NCBI GenBank assembly: GCA_030490835.1
Contig: CM059975.1
Span: 33,512,133-33,576,132, forward strand
Direction: 5' to 3'
DNA length: 64,000 bases
DNA from: Annona cherimola
Taxonomy: Eukaryota; Streptophyta; Magnoliopsida; Magnoliales; Annonaceae
The notes beneath the pieces were generated by a model. The model did no database searches and had not been told where the DNA came from. It saw only the letters and a list, made by a program, of their open reading frames with translations. Below, in pieces: positions 42,854-55,600 of the stretch; positions within the stretch are counted from its first letter, which is position 1; every line of letters starts with the position of its first letter. A program made the position numbers and the translations under genes.

Positions 42854-44879
42854 CACGTCACGATTTTGGGTATAATAGATTTCACTCATAATTTTGACGA
42901 AAATTTTGCAATAAATATTTGCATGAAAAATTTATATTTTATTATATAGAATTGGTAATCTGTTCTGATAGTGATAACAGATTTTATGGGATGTTAATTT
43001 TTTTAAATTTTCATCGTTACCATGGATTATAGCTGTATATATACATTTTAAAATCTATGTCAGTGGTTTGAATTATATATATATAAATATATGCAGATTC
43101 TATCAAATATGACTATTTATGGAGGTATGGTTATGATAATTGTTACATGTCTTTCTTGATTTTGTTCTTTGCTAGCATGGACATTAAGGACTATATGATG
43201 ATTATTTGAATCTTGAATTCAACTATTTACATAATCATGCCTTTGAGAGATTATAATTATTCTGCACAAATAGATGATTTTATGAAACCATCTAAACCTA
43301 ATGACATGCTTATATATTAATTTTCATGTCCAAAAATTATAATCATAAAAGAGAATTCCACACAAGTTCTGGAATTACATTAAGATCTACTTTACCACCT
43401 AAGGTCGGTGGTCAATTTTGGCATGTGTTTAGATTTTATTCTATTTTATACTTACATGTCAATTTGCTATCTACGTCCGTATAATTATTTTGAACAAATT
43501 ATTAAAATTTATGGCATAAATAGATGTATATTACTGAATGTAGATTTCATGCTTTAATTCTGATTTCTTTGTTTCCATTATGTGCCATTACCATGATTAG
43601 AAATATGCTTGGTATGCATCATATACGAAATTATATTTTCCATTAATATATCTTCATATTCATCCTAGTGTGACAGTGGCTATTAATAAATTTAAAATAA
43701 AGGGAAAAGAAACTCTATTAATGGCAAACAAAGTAGCATGCAATATATGAATAATTATATAAGTTATGATTATTAAATTTTATGGTGAGATTGTATTTTA
43801 TGGTATGGCTGGAGGTCGGTGTCTAGGCAAGAGGTATTGAAGAGGATCATGTGATTATTTAATTAGGCCCCTGCTTTCTAGGGGGAGCCTCCCACGCCTC
43901 ACCTTATTTACCTAGCTGACCAAAAGAAATACTATAGAATTTAATATCATATAATGAATTTAATAATCATTATTATTGACTTATTCATATATGTTATACT
44001 CTATAATTTAAGTGGGAGTTCACAAATTGGTTAGTTTTATAAATATTAGAAACCTAATAACTTAGTGCTTTCTATTAAATTAAAATTAACCTATTATTGT
44101 GTGAATTTCATCAACATTCATAATTTAACATATGTTATTATTATTGTTTTCAATTTATATGTAAAGAATGTTGATTTTATAAAATTATTAGGCAATTTAT
44201 ATTTAATAATTTATGAATAATCTAGTATTACTAGTTACCCCAAAGGGTCTAGAATACTTAATTTTCAAAATTATTAAATAATAGAGAAAATATTTTGGTT
44301 TATTTTTTTCTCATGATAGAAATTGTATTATAGTTAATTTAAGCAATTTATGTTTAATAAATATTGACTACCAGTATATTTTAGTTAACTCCAAAGGGTC
44401 TAAAATATACAGTTAATCAAATTTATTAAACAATGGGAGAACATTATGGTATATTTTCTCTCATGAAAGAAATTGCATTAAAGAATATTGAAATATAGTT
44501 CTACCCAATGGTGGCTATAATTCAATTTTGTTAATAACTAATTAGAATTACTTAAACAAGAAGAGTTTCTTGCCCAAAAGTGGAAATATCTTTAACTTTA
44601 TGTATTCTTAATTAATTATTGAATATTATGGTTCTTCATGGAAAAATTGTAAAATCATGCATTATGTTTTGTGTGACATTTATGAAATTTAGCTATGATG
44701 GTTTATTACTTGAATTGTCATATGAAAGATTATCTGAATCACAAAAGTAACTTGAACTTAATTATATTTCTTACAGCTATGACTCCTGCTTACATTCAAT
44801 CTCATATGTATCACATACCGACACTAAATGGGTTAAACTACACTGATTGACATGAGTAACTCTTAATTACCTTAGGCTG
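42854..44879 (+). other. Copia leader, about 2 kb, no coding sequence
   Basis: Between primer site and gag there is unusually long AT-rich untranslated sequence. It contains an imperfect direct repeat, with GTTAACTCCAAAGGGTCTAAA near 44385 resembling GTTACCCCAAAGGGTCTAGAA near 44236. No insertion boundary was recognised. A GC-rich piece around 43865-43910 stands out without explanation. Confidence 0.5.
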
Positions 44880-47800
44880 TTTTGACTTAGACCTAGCCCT
44901 TCGCATTGAAAGCCTGACAGATTTACTTTTGAAAGTACTGAAAGTAAAAAGATGCAATTTGACCAATGGGAGCGTTCTAATAGATTGTCGCTCATGATTA
45001 TAAAGAGCACAATTGAAAGGACTATTAGGAGTTCCATTACTGAAGATGACAGTGCTAAAGCCTATTTGGACTCAATTAAATAGAAATTCAGTGGGTCAGA
45101 TAAGACACTAGTGGGAATGCTCACGAATAAGTTGACATCAATGAAATATGACAGCCTTAGTGGAGTGCGAAAGCACATAATGGAAATGTCAAACATATCT
45201 GGGAAACTTAATGCAATGGGGATGAAAATCTCTGACACTTTCCTAATTATGTTTGTTTTGAACTCTCTTCCATCACAGTTTTTTCAGTTCAAAATTTCTT
45301 ATAACACACAAAAGGAAACATGAACATTGAATGAATTAATATCCATATGTGTACAAGAGGAAGAGAGGTTGAAACATGATGGATTAATAGTCATTAATAT
45401 TGCATCGACACCTAAGCAACATAAGTCATAGAAAGTAAAGAGGAAGATGAAATTCTCAGTAAAGAAAACAAAAGAGGATGAACAGAAAAAGTCTGATGAA
45501 AAGTGTCACTTCTATAAAAAGAAGGGGCATTTTAAGAGAGACTGTCTTAAATGCAAGAGTTGGTTTGAAAAGAAAGGTAATAATCATTTATATGTTTGTT
45601 TTCAGACCAATTTCATGAATATTTTCTTTAATTCATGGTGTATTAACTCTGGTGCTGCTATTCATGTTACAAACTCTATGTAGGCATTCCTTTCAACTCG
45701 CAAACAAAAACCACATGAGTCGACAATTTTAATGGGCAATCTGTCAAAATAAAAAATCAAAGCAGTTGGAAACTGCAAGCTTCGCCTTGATACAAAGCAT
45801 TTTCTCGAATTGCATTATGTTTTTTACGTTTCTTTAATATCTAAAAATTTAATTTCTTTGCCAAAACTTGATGTAATGGGTTATTTTTTTAGTTTTGTAA
45901 ACTTAAAATTTTTCTTATTCAATAATTCTGTTTTAGTTGGTACCGGAACACTAGTTAATAGTTTATATCAAATAAATGTAGATTACTCATTTATTTATGA
46001 TTCATCTACCTTGAATGTGTCTATTGGTGTTAAACGTGGTATAATTAATGAAAATTTCTCTAAATTATGGCATAATAGATTGGGTCATATATCGAAGGAA
46101 AGAATGTTAAGATTGGTAAAAGATGGAGTGTTATCTGGTCTAGATTTTACTGATTTTGTTATATGTATCGATTGTATTAAAAAAAACTTGTTAAAACCGA
46201 GAAAAGGAATGCCATAAGAAATGAAAGACTCTTAGACTTGATTCACACTGACATTTGTGGTTCATTTTCATCATGCATAGGAGGTGAAAAATATTTTATC
46301 ACATTCATTAATGATTTTTCACGTTATGTTTATATTTTTCTATTACATAAAAAATTCGACTCCTTCATTGCTTTTAAAACATACAAAGGATTAGTAGAAA
46401 ATCAATTGGATAGAAAAATTAAAATCGTGAGATCTGATAGACGTGGTGAATATTATGGTAGACATGGTCACTTAGGTTGAATCTCTGGTCATTTTGCTCA
46501 ATTTTTAGAAAATAATGACATTCAGCCTCAATATACAATGCCAAGAACTCCCCAACAAAATGGAGTTGTTGAAAGGAGAAATTGTACTCTTATTGATATG
46601 GTGAGAAGAATGATTAGCAACTCATCCTTACCTTTAATTTTATGGAGTGAAGCCTTAAAAACTGCTTTGTATATTCTTAATAGGGTTCCCAGTATGGTTG
46701 TTCCTAAAACTCCATTTGAGTTATGAATGGGAAAGAACCCAGCTTGAGACATATGCATATTTGGGGTTGTCAAGCAGAAACAAGGATATACAACTCACAA
46801 GAAAAGAAACTAGACCAAAGAACTATTAGTTGTTTCTTCATTGGTTATCCAGAATGGTCTAAAGGGTATAGGTTTTATTGTCCATCTTACACTACTGGAA
46901 TCATTGAGACTGAAACAGCTAGGTTCATTGAGAATAGTGAAAATAGTGGGAGCACAACTTCATGGAATGTGGAGTTTGAGGAGATTAGGAATACTTTTCC
47001 AGGTACTCACTCACAAATGCAAGAACTGAGATTATTGATCATGACTTAATAGATCAACAACCGAAGATTGCTGTGCAACCTACCGAAAAAGTCAATAATG
47101 AACCTATATTAAATCCAGATAATATTTATTATGATGACAATGTAGATTATATTAATGAACCAAGAAGATCTCAAAGAGTTAGAAGACCTGCTATTTCAGA
47201 TGACTACGTTGTATATTTAGAAGAACGTATTGATGATCCTAGTATTGAAAATGATCCATTTACTTTCAAAGAAGTCATTAATAATGAAAGATCTGAATCA
47301 TAGGTCAATGCTATGAAAGATGAGATGGAATCTATGTACAAGAACACAGTTTGGGATCTTGTTGCGTTACCTGATGAGTGTAAACCGGTTGGTTGTAAAT
47401 GGATTTTCAAAACCAAACGAGACCCTAAGGGTAATGTAGAAAGGTACAAGGTCAGACTTATTACAAACGGATTCACTCAAAAGGAAGACATTGATTATAA
47501 AGAGACATTTTCACCAGTCTCTAGAAAAGATTCACTCAGGATTATTATGGCCTTAGTGACTCACATTGATTTAGAATTACACCAAATGGATGTAAAGACG
47601 ACCTTTTTGAATTGGGATCTTAAAGAAGAGGTATATATGATGCAACCAAAAGGTTTCGAAATGGAAGGAAAGGAGTCATTAGTATGCAAATTAAAGAAAT
47701 CCATTTATAGACTTAAACAAGCTTCCCGACAGTGGTACTTAAAGTTTAATAAGGTTATCATTTTCTTCGGATTTACAGAAAATATTGGAGATCAATGTAT

Positions 47801-48816
47801 ATATCTGAAGTTGAGTGAGAGCAAGTTTATATTTCTGATTTAGTATGTGGATGATATTTTGCTTGCTACTAATGATTTCGGTCTCCTCCATAATACTAAG
47901 AGTTTTCTTTCTGAATATTTTGATATGAAAGATATAGGTGAGACACCTGTGTCATTGGAATTGAGGTCCAACGAAATAGACCTAAAAGACTTTTAGGGTT
48001 GTCACAAAGGCTTATATTGAGAAAGTCTTAGAAAGGTTCAGTATGTTGAACTATACATCATGTGAAGTGCCAATATTTAAAGGACACAAATATATTTTGC
48101 ATCGATGCCCAAAGAATGAGATTGAAAAGTAGGAAATGAAGTCCATCCCATATGCCTCTGCCCTTGGGAGTATGATGTATGCTCAAGTATACACACGTCC
48201 TGATGTTAGCTATGCAATGGGATTACTTGGAAGATATCAAAGCAATCCAGGAATGGAGCATTGGAAGACAGTAAAAAAAGTAATGCGATATCTCCAAGGA
48301 ACTAAAAATTATAAGCTCACATATGGCGAAACCGATCAATTAGAGGTAATCGGTTACACAAATTCATATTATGCTGGTTGCTTAGACAGTAGAAGGTCCA
48401 CATCTGGATATGTTTTTCTATTGGCAGGTAGAGCAGTTTCATGGAAGAATGACAAACAACATCGTGTTGACTACTGTACTATGGAAGCTGAGTTTGTTGG
48501 TTGTCATGAAGCATCCTCACATGTGTTGTGGTTGAGGAAATTCGTCTAAGGGCTTAAAGTTGTAGATTCTATTTCTAGACCTCTGAGAATGTATTATGAC
48601 AATTCAGCAGCGATTAGTTTATACAATTACAGAAGAATTACTGGTGCTAACAAGCATATTGACGCAAAGTTCATGTTACTGTAGGAAAGGATTAGTGATC
48701 ATCTTATATCCATTAGTTTTGTTGGCAGTAAAAATATGATAGCTGATCCCATGACTAAGGCTCTGACACCTAGTATTTTTTCAGGACATGTAAAAGAAAT
48801 GGGTCTTATTATATGA
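44880..48816 (+). pseudogene. Copia gag-pol, disabled
   Basis: Domains in order are as follows. Gag (about 44930-45430) comes first, with a zinc knuckle CHFYKKKGHFKRDC whose second Cys has become Tyr. The protease core reads INSGA where DSGA is expected (45645). GAG-pre-integrase is at about 46050 (LWHNRLGHIS). Integrase follows ([32 protein letters not shown]). Reverse transcriptase is at 47313-47870, with a stop directly before the catalytic YVDD. RNase H is at 48136-48720 (ALGSMMYA, STSGYVF, MEAEF, NKHIDAKF). Stops fall in gag, between protease and integrase, before the YVDD and after WLRKFV. It closely follows the Tnt1-type copia layout. It cannot produce a working polyprotein. Confidence 0.93.
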
Positions 48817-49226
48817 GATAATTATTGATGTAATGGATATACATTTCACGATAGATGACTAATTTTTCTTTCTGTTTCATTATTATATTTTGTTAACTAT
48901 TATGTGTGGTTGAAACAGAAGAATATGTCTATCTGGCATTAAAGTGAGACACTATTGTAAATATACTACATTATTGCAAATCCACTATTAAAGAACTTGA
49001 TTAAGTGAATGTGATAATATCATGATGCATGGAAGGAACTGTGCACATATTGCATACAACCGCCATGATCTGCATTAACAGATTTTCTTAATTTAAGTAT
49101 AAATGTTGAAATTGCATATTCACTGACTAGGCGTGTTTTTTTTATGAGTGCACTTATTCGGAAGTTTTCAAATGTTGAATCTAGGAATTTTATTTTTTAT
49201 AATTTTTTAAATATATATATTAGGCC

Positions 49227-49236
49227 AAGTGGGAGA
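49227..49236 (+). other. Copia polypurine tract
   Basis: AAGTGGGAGA, immediately before the 3' LTR, is the plus-strand primer site common in plant copia elements. Confidence 0.85.
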
Positions 49237-49237
49237 T

Positions 49238-49587
49238 TATTAGATCTTGTAAGATCTTGTAAGATTTTGTAAAGTTGCCTAATATAATATATAATCTTAG
49301 ATTTTGCATAAAAGTGGTAGCTTAGCATATTTTGGAATATGACAATTTTCTTAGTGGTTGATTCACTTTCTATTTGAGCATGATGGGAAGGCTCTATATA
49401 AGTAGGGGAGTGTGGGTCCCTCCTACACACAATTTTGCACTTGTGGTTGCCCATCGGCTGCTGGTATTAACGGGAGAAAGTGTTGTAGGAGAAGACTCTG
49501 CACTCAGTAAGATTGTTCTTGTCATTTCACGTGGAATCTATGATATCGATGGATTCAGGTACGCTTCTGCATTACCTAATTCCAACA
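49238..49587 (+). repeat. Copia 3' LTR
   Basis: It begins TATTAGATCTTG (second base changed from TG) and ends CCAACA. It carries an extra 10-bp unit AGATCTTGTA relative to the left LTR and about 15 substitutions. Confidence 0.93.
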
Positions 49588-49592
49588 GAATG

Positions 49593-51075
49593 CAGCGAAC
49601 AACTTTGCGGTTGTGGTTAGTTGCATAAGAGACTAATTGCTGCATATAGTCATATACCGTAATCTATATGTAGTTGTATAGTAGCCAAATAGTTTTTTGC
49701 ATATATGTATCGGCAACTATTTCATTATTTGTTTATTGAAACTATTTCATTATTAAATGCAGCAAAGTGTTATAATATTATAATCTTTTATAGAATCATA
49801 TATCCATGCCGGAATGATGTTTTAAGGGATTAGATATAAAGAATGTAGCTTTAAAACTGATATAGAAATCAATTTATATTACATTACTTTTACCCATTTT
49901 TATGGTAATGCTATACACATCTTTAACTTGGATAAAATTTAGTTTTTTGGTCAAATAAATGATTCTAAATGAATTAGATTGCTTGGATTTTAATACATAA
50001 AGTGAGTCAATTCATAGATTACTTGAAAACTTAAGTATAAATCGTGTTTTACAGGATCAGAGCCCTTAAATGATTTGAGGCACTTATCTACTAGATTTTT
50101 ATTTATTTTCGTTGTTATTTACATTTTAATAATTCGTCCCCAATATATATATTAACTTTATTTTTTTATGGTTATATTTTTCATTCCAATATAGATGCTT
50201 TCCTTTCCTTTCCTTTCCTTCCTCCTAGAGATCACATGTTTTAGAAAGATTGATGCTTTTTAAAAATATAATTTACGTGAAATGTTGGAAATGTAGTCAT
50301 TCATTCAAAAGTCTTTATCATGAAAATTCTAAAAAGAAAATTAGAAAAAAAAACTCAGTTTAAAAGCTGTGGAAAAGACAAATAACACGACAGTTGGATC
50401 ATGCTTCCGGTGCCTAATTTCGAAAAGAACATCCTCGCCACTTCAAGAATTTTACCGCTCTCGTATCTGATCGTTTCTTATTACATAGAAACCATCGACA
50501 GGCAAATGCGACAACAATATAATACTAAAATCCAGGAGAATACCTCTGATAACGAAGTTACGGCACAACTTCCCCATGATTTCCACAAGCATTATCCCTC
50601 CCTCCCTCACTCTCTCATACTAGATTAATTCCAAAAAAAAAAAAAAGCTTAATTATATCTGTATATGTAATCACTTTTTAGCATTTTCGTTTTGACGTTT
50701 TACAAAAATAACTATAAAAGTTTCCAATCTTCGCAAAAAGGCCAAATGAAAAAAAATCTCTTTTAAGCTATTTTAATTTAGGATATCGCTTTAAAGATGC
50801 AGTTAATATTTTGACTACAGATATAAAATTGGTTAAAAAGTTCTTTAGTTATAAAATTCAACTCCTTAAAAGTGATGACATTTAGGTGATAACATTTAGC
50901 CAAAAACTGTTATTTTTTCATTTATTATTACATGTAGCTAAAAATAATATTTAATGCAATCATCTACTTTTGGTTGCAAATAATAATAAAAATTGGCTAC
51001 AATCAATATTAAATCATTTAGGTACAAACTAAAAAGATGGGCAATCTTATATTAGCATATTTTCAACTTATATAA
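49593..51075. other. AT-rich intergenic DNA, small repeats
   Basis: There is no gene. A (CTTTC)n microsatellite lies at about 50198-50222. Around 50750-51030, motifs such as TGGCTACAATC, TAGCTAAAAATAA and TGGTTGCAAATAA recur with alternation, as in subterminal regions of CACTA-like elements. Similar motifs appear at 41817-41905 and 62160-62400, but no element ends could be paired. Confidence 0.4.
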
Positions 51076-51412
51076 TTCCGGTGCAGCGTCGCTGAAATGG
51101 GCCCTACATGATCATAAAATCATGATCTACTCCACCCATTGTATTTAAAATAATGTATTCTATAACCATACCAATTTTGATCCCAATCGGATACTTTAAA
51201 GTTGTTATTTACATTAAACTATTTTATTACGTTGGATTTGTACGATTTTCAGATGGGGCCCATATACATATCTGATTGGGATGAAAATTGGTATGGTAAT
51301 AGAATACAATATTCTAAATACAATGGGTGGAGTAGATCATGATTTCATGATCGTGTGGGCCCCATTTTGGGGCCACGCACGGTTGTTCCGGTGTAGTGAC
51401 GCTGCACCGGAA
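51076..51412. mobile_element. Long-hairpin MITE upstream of the P450 gene
   Basis: The ends TTCCGGTGCAGCGTC and GACGCTGCACCGGAA are exact inverse repeats. The arms also pair internally: ATGATCTACTCCACCCATTG with CAATGGGTGGAGTAGATCAT (exact over 20 bases) and CATACCAATTTTGATCCCAATC with GATTGGGATGAAAATTGGTATG-type sequence. The element ends 0.7 kb before the P450 start codon. No flanking duplication is evident. Transcribed, it would form a hairpin of more than 100 bp per arm. Confidence 0.75.
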
Positions 51413-51499
51413 CAACTCTTTCTCTCTCTCTATATATATGCTTGTGACTATCAATAAGCCAAACGAGAAAAAGAAGACTCTTTTAGAGTTGTTTTAACA

Positions 51500-51800
51500 A
51501 ATCATTGGGGTCTGATAATTTTACAGCGTTTTAAAAGAGGCTAATCAAAAAATTTTTACTTTTACATTTTTATAATTTAATTAATTTTGGTATATTTAAT
51601 GTATAAACTAAGTTCTAACATTTTTAGATATATATATATATATTTAGTAAACATAAGTGTATTTTAGTTATTTTAAATTATACAAAAGATCAAGAAATAT
51701 TTGCATAACTCCAAAAATGATAAAACTTTATCTATAAATTAAATACATCCAGAATAATACTTTTATAAAAAAATAAAAAAGTTTTTAACTCAGTTGCAAA
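51500..51800. repeat. Degenerate foldback element
   Basis: The AT-rich interior (TTTTGGTATATTTAATGTATAA, then AATTAAATACATCCAGAATAATA) follows the core layout of the 54204 family, but the terminal repeats are lost. Confidence 0.4.
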
Positions 51801-51919
51801 TGGCCTCATTTAGTCATTTGCGATCGGGTGCAAATGATGATCAGGTGCCCACAGGGTTTATCTAATTTGCAAAGGATTGACGCCTACGGCCTACTAGCTC
51901 ATCTTGCAAAATGGCAAGA

Positions 51920-51925
51920 CACGTG
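51920..51925 (+). promoter_or_regulatory. G-box (CACGTG) in the P450 promoter
   Basis: GACACGTGCG contains a perfect CACGTG core, a binding site for plant bZIP and bHLH regulators, about 185 bp upstream of the P450 start codon and 35 bp before the putative TATA element. Its use is inferred from position only. Confidence 0.4.
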
Positions 51926-51957
51926 CGCTAGAGATGAAATGTTACAAAATCACTGGG

Positions 51958-51966
51958 CATATATTG
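51958..51966 (+). promoter_or_regulatory. Putative TATA box of the P450 gene
   Basis: CATATATTG lies about 150 bp upstream of the start codon and is followed by a pyrimidine-rich leader (TTCTTCTGCTACTCTTC at about 52026) typical of a plant 5' UTR. Confidence 0.35.
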
Positions 51967-52108
51967 TGAAGAACCCCACCTACGAATTTACTGGCGTCTG
52001 TCTCCCTCACATATCAGCAACAGATTTCTTCTGCTACTCTTCTTTCTGCTCTTTTCGTCTGCGCTTTCAAATCAATCTCCATCCATACCCAGCTCGAGCT
52101 CGATTTTA

Positions 52109-52636
52109 ATGATGGATATTGCAATCATGTCCTCTCTTCTGATCCTCTCCATTCTTCTTTTCCTCCTTTTTTCCCTGTCTAGATCAGCAAGCCGTGCAAG
52201 GTCATCATCCAAGACGAAGCTTCCGCTCCCTCCGGGCACTCTTGGAATCCCCATCATCGGGCAGAGCCTGCAGCTGCTGCGGGCCATGCGATCCAACACG
52301 GCCGAGGATTGGCTGCGGAAGCAGACGAGAAAGTACGGCCCCATCTCGAAGCTCAACCTCTTCGGGGCGCCCACCGTCTTCCTCAACGGGCCAGCCGCCA
52401 ACAAGTTCATATTCACCTGCGACAGCGAGACACTGACGAACCAGCAGCCCAGGTCGATCCAGCGGATCTTGGGCGATCGGAATCTCATGGAGCTGGTTGG
52501 GGAAGACCACAAGCGCGTCCGGGGGGCCCTCCTCTCCTTCTTGAAACCGGAGGTGCTCAAGAAGTATGTGGGGAAGATGGATTTGGAAGTCAAATACCAT
52601 CTTCACAAGCATTGGCACGGGAAGCAGAATGTTACG
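52109..52636 (+). CDS. P450 exon 1
   Basis: It codes for residues 1-176: anchor, proline hinge, and the A-C helix region ending GKQNVT. The donor is ACG|GTATGG. High GC makes the opposite strand look open over the same span. Confidence 0.93.
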
Positions 52637-55600
52637 GTATGGTTCTATTTTCAACCACCATTTTTTTTGTTTTTAAATTTTTTTCCAGGAAAATGTTTGC
52701 CTACATATATTTAATCTGCCTGCCAAAAGCTATAATTTTTATAATTTTTTTGATAAAAATTTTTAAATAATTTTTGAATATGTATATATATATATATTTT
52801 GATGAAATTGAATATGTATATTTATGTATTTTTGAATTTTCAACAGTTACTAAGTGAAAAATGACTTAAATACCTCCAAAACTATTGATTCTTGAAATTT
52901 AGAAAAAGTGCTTTTTTCTAAATATATTTATTATGTTTGGCTTTAATTCCAAATACATCTAAAATATTTTCAAAATCACAAATATATTATTATATTTTTG
53001 AATTTAATCCCAATGCCCATTCCATAAAAAAACATTAGCTAATTTTTTTTATAAATACCCAAAATACCCATATTATAAGATAATAAATGATGAAATGAAA
53101 TTAGAATTTTCTAAGTTTAGAACTCATATGTAATTAGGGCAATTAGGCCATAAGTGAGCTATGACATTCAATTTTTCTAATTTTGTCCTAAATTTGAATT
53201 ATATATTAGTAATTTTACATATTTACTAACGATGTTTACTCATGGAATAAATATTTTTGGAATTAATTGCAAATATAGTAAGTGTATTTAGAATTTTAGA
53301 AATGTTGTGAGTATATTCAGGATTAGGATCAAATATAGTAGATATATTTAGGAACAATTCCAAAAAAATATATACGTATGTCCCAAAATTATCAAACTTT
53401 GTAGGCGAGTTAAATATACTTAGGAAAATATTTTTATATAAAAGGAAAACGTTTTTATGACAAAATTTTAAAATATACACTTATTAGCCCAGGTTAGCAA
53501 GATGGCTTTGGCTTTGTTTTTTTTTTTTTTTTTTTTTTTTTTTTCCGGTTTATAGAGATTATAGGTTCAGGCTGACAGGAACTTGTTACCCTCGGCTAAT
53601 CAAATCATAACGCTTTCTTTTTATAGTTTATGGATATTGTATAGGGTTGGATATATAATGAGTTAATTATCCCTCGAAGCAGCAGTTAAAAGACGAAGGC
53701 CATATTCATATTTAACATGGCTGTTCTATTAACTAATTAATTTCTATAAAAACCTAATTAAGGGTACGTTTGTTTACACTAAAAACATTTCATACTATAA
53801 CTTTTTAATCTAAAATTTTTTAATCTTCACGACTATCCTAATTTTTTAATTATTTTCTTATTTCTTTCTGTACAACTACACTATTTTTCAGTCATTTCTA
53901 CGCAATTATCCATACAACCAACTTATCTATTTTAGATTTATTCTTTTTACTTCTCATTATTACTTCCATCACATCTCATTTTTTTTTTCATTTCAAAAAC
54001 TTTACACCAAAACTTTTAATACGAAAGTTTTATTACTTACCAAACATACCTTTAGTATCTATGCTTCATGTTAATCAATTAGCAAGATAATTAAAAGAGA
54101 AAAAAGAAAAAAAAAGTTCATCTTGAATAATATAATTATGAAAATTTTAAGCAATAGTCTAATATTCCATATCCAGATCAATTATGATGATCTTGATGTT
54201 GAGGGAACCCGATCCTGTGCACTCGGGTGCACTTAGCTTCAGTGCACCCGGGTGCATTAAACCCATTTTAACTCATTATTTTTATTTTTTTAAATTTTTT
54301 ATACAACTGTTAATCTAAGTATATTTAACATGTGTATCAGTTCTTAGCATCACTGATTTTCAAAAATAAAAAATAAATATCTAAAATATTCTAAAAATGG
54401 TAAAAATTGATACACATGCTAAATATACTTAAATTAATAGTTGTATAAAAAATATTTTTAAAAAAATAAAAAAATGGGTTAGTGCACCCAGGTGCACAGG
54501 ATTGGGATCCGATGTTGAGATGTATCATATCATTTCCCAATTATTTAACTTTTTTTTAGTCTTTTTTACGCCAGTTGAATATATACCCTGAATTAATTGG
54601 GTGAGAAATTTCCACGACTGTGAATTATCATCAATCTTAGAATATATCAGGACTTAATTGTGTGATCATGGCCTTATAATTAGTTATCATAGGAAGCAGC
54701 AATTATTATGAAAAATCAATCCCAGATTGAACTGCTTAGTTGTATTAAGTAAAGGTGAGTCATTTCTACAAACGTTTTTTGTTTGCTTGAATGATTTTTT
54801 TAGTGTCTAAACGTCCTTAAATGTTCAACCATTAGCATGTATATTTAGTTATAACGTCGAAAGATTAGATTTTTCGAAAACTTTTGTATGATGCATATAC
54901 GTACTTTTAAATTTTAATAATTTCATATTCACGTTCAAATGATGTTAAATATTATTTTTAATACATAATGAGCTTCGATCCAAGTAATTTTTGACGAGCG
55001 AAGTGATTCAATGTAACCCGCTTCAATTTTTTTGTTTGGTATGTATACATCGTGACAATTGATATTACAAAAAACACATTCACAACCTTCATACGTGGTG
55101 AGAATTTTTCTATATAAACACCCGCCACCATGGGGAAATTGTAAAACTACCCCCATACCAGAGGAAATCGTAAAACTACTCCCGCACAATGGAAGAAAAT
55201 TGAACATTGGTCACCTAGGCAAACATGCCACCAGTGCTACCACAAGGGCAAAACCTCGTAGCACCCTTTTCATTTTTTAAATGTTGATAATTGATGCAAA
55301 ATTCAATCTATTTATTATATTTAACAACACTTCTTTAGCTAAGAGACCAAATTTCATCCAAATCAATATGTGCATGAGCTACATTTACTAAAAATATTAT
55401 ATTCATGTGTAAATTAGGGGCAACGCTTAGATCCATTCACATATATTAATGATTCACATATTAGTGATGTTTTATATGGTTTAAATGTTAAAAAAACTAT
55501 TTCAAAACTTGGTATTCAGTATTAAATTATTTTATTATGTTGATTTACCACATTTATAGATAAGATCCATATAACTCATGTTAAACAAATGAGAAGGTTT

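Larger units (their letters stand above)
42499..49587 (+). mobile_element. Ty1/copia LTR retrotransposon, complete but inactivated
   Basis: The 7.1-kb element is flanked by GAATG (42494-42498 and 49588-49592). It has a 340-bp left LTR, a tRNA-Met primer site, a decayed gag-pol in the copia order (protease, integrase, reverse transcriptase, RNase H), a polypurine tract and a 350-bp right LTR. By eye the LTRs differ at about 15 of 340 aligned bases plus one 10-bp indel. That is moderate age, and the gag-pol decay agrees with it. Confidence 0.95.

Noticed and set aside
52072..52654. Long open frames on the minus strand and other frames over P450 exon 1 (and similar ones over exon 2)
   Set aside because: They are by-products of the high GC of the P450 exons. 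None has a recognisable domain, while the plus-strand frame carries all P450 motifs.
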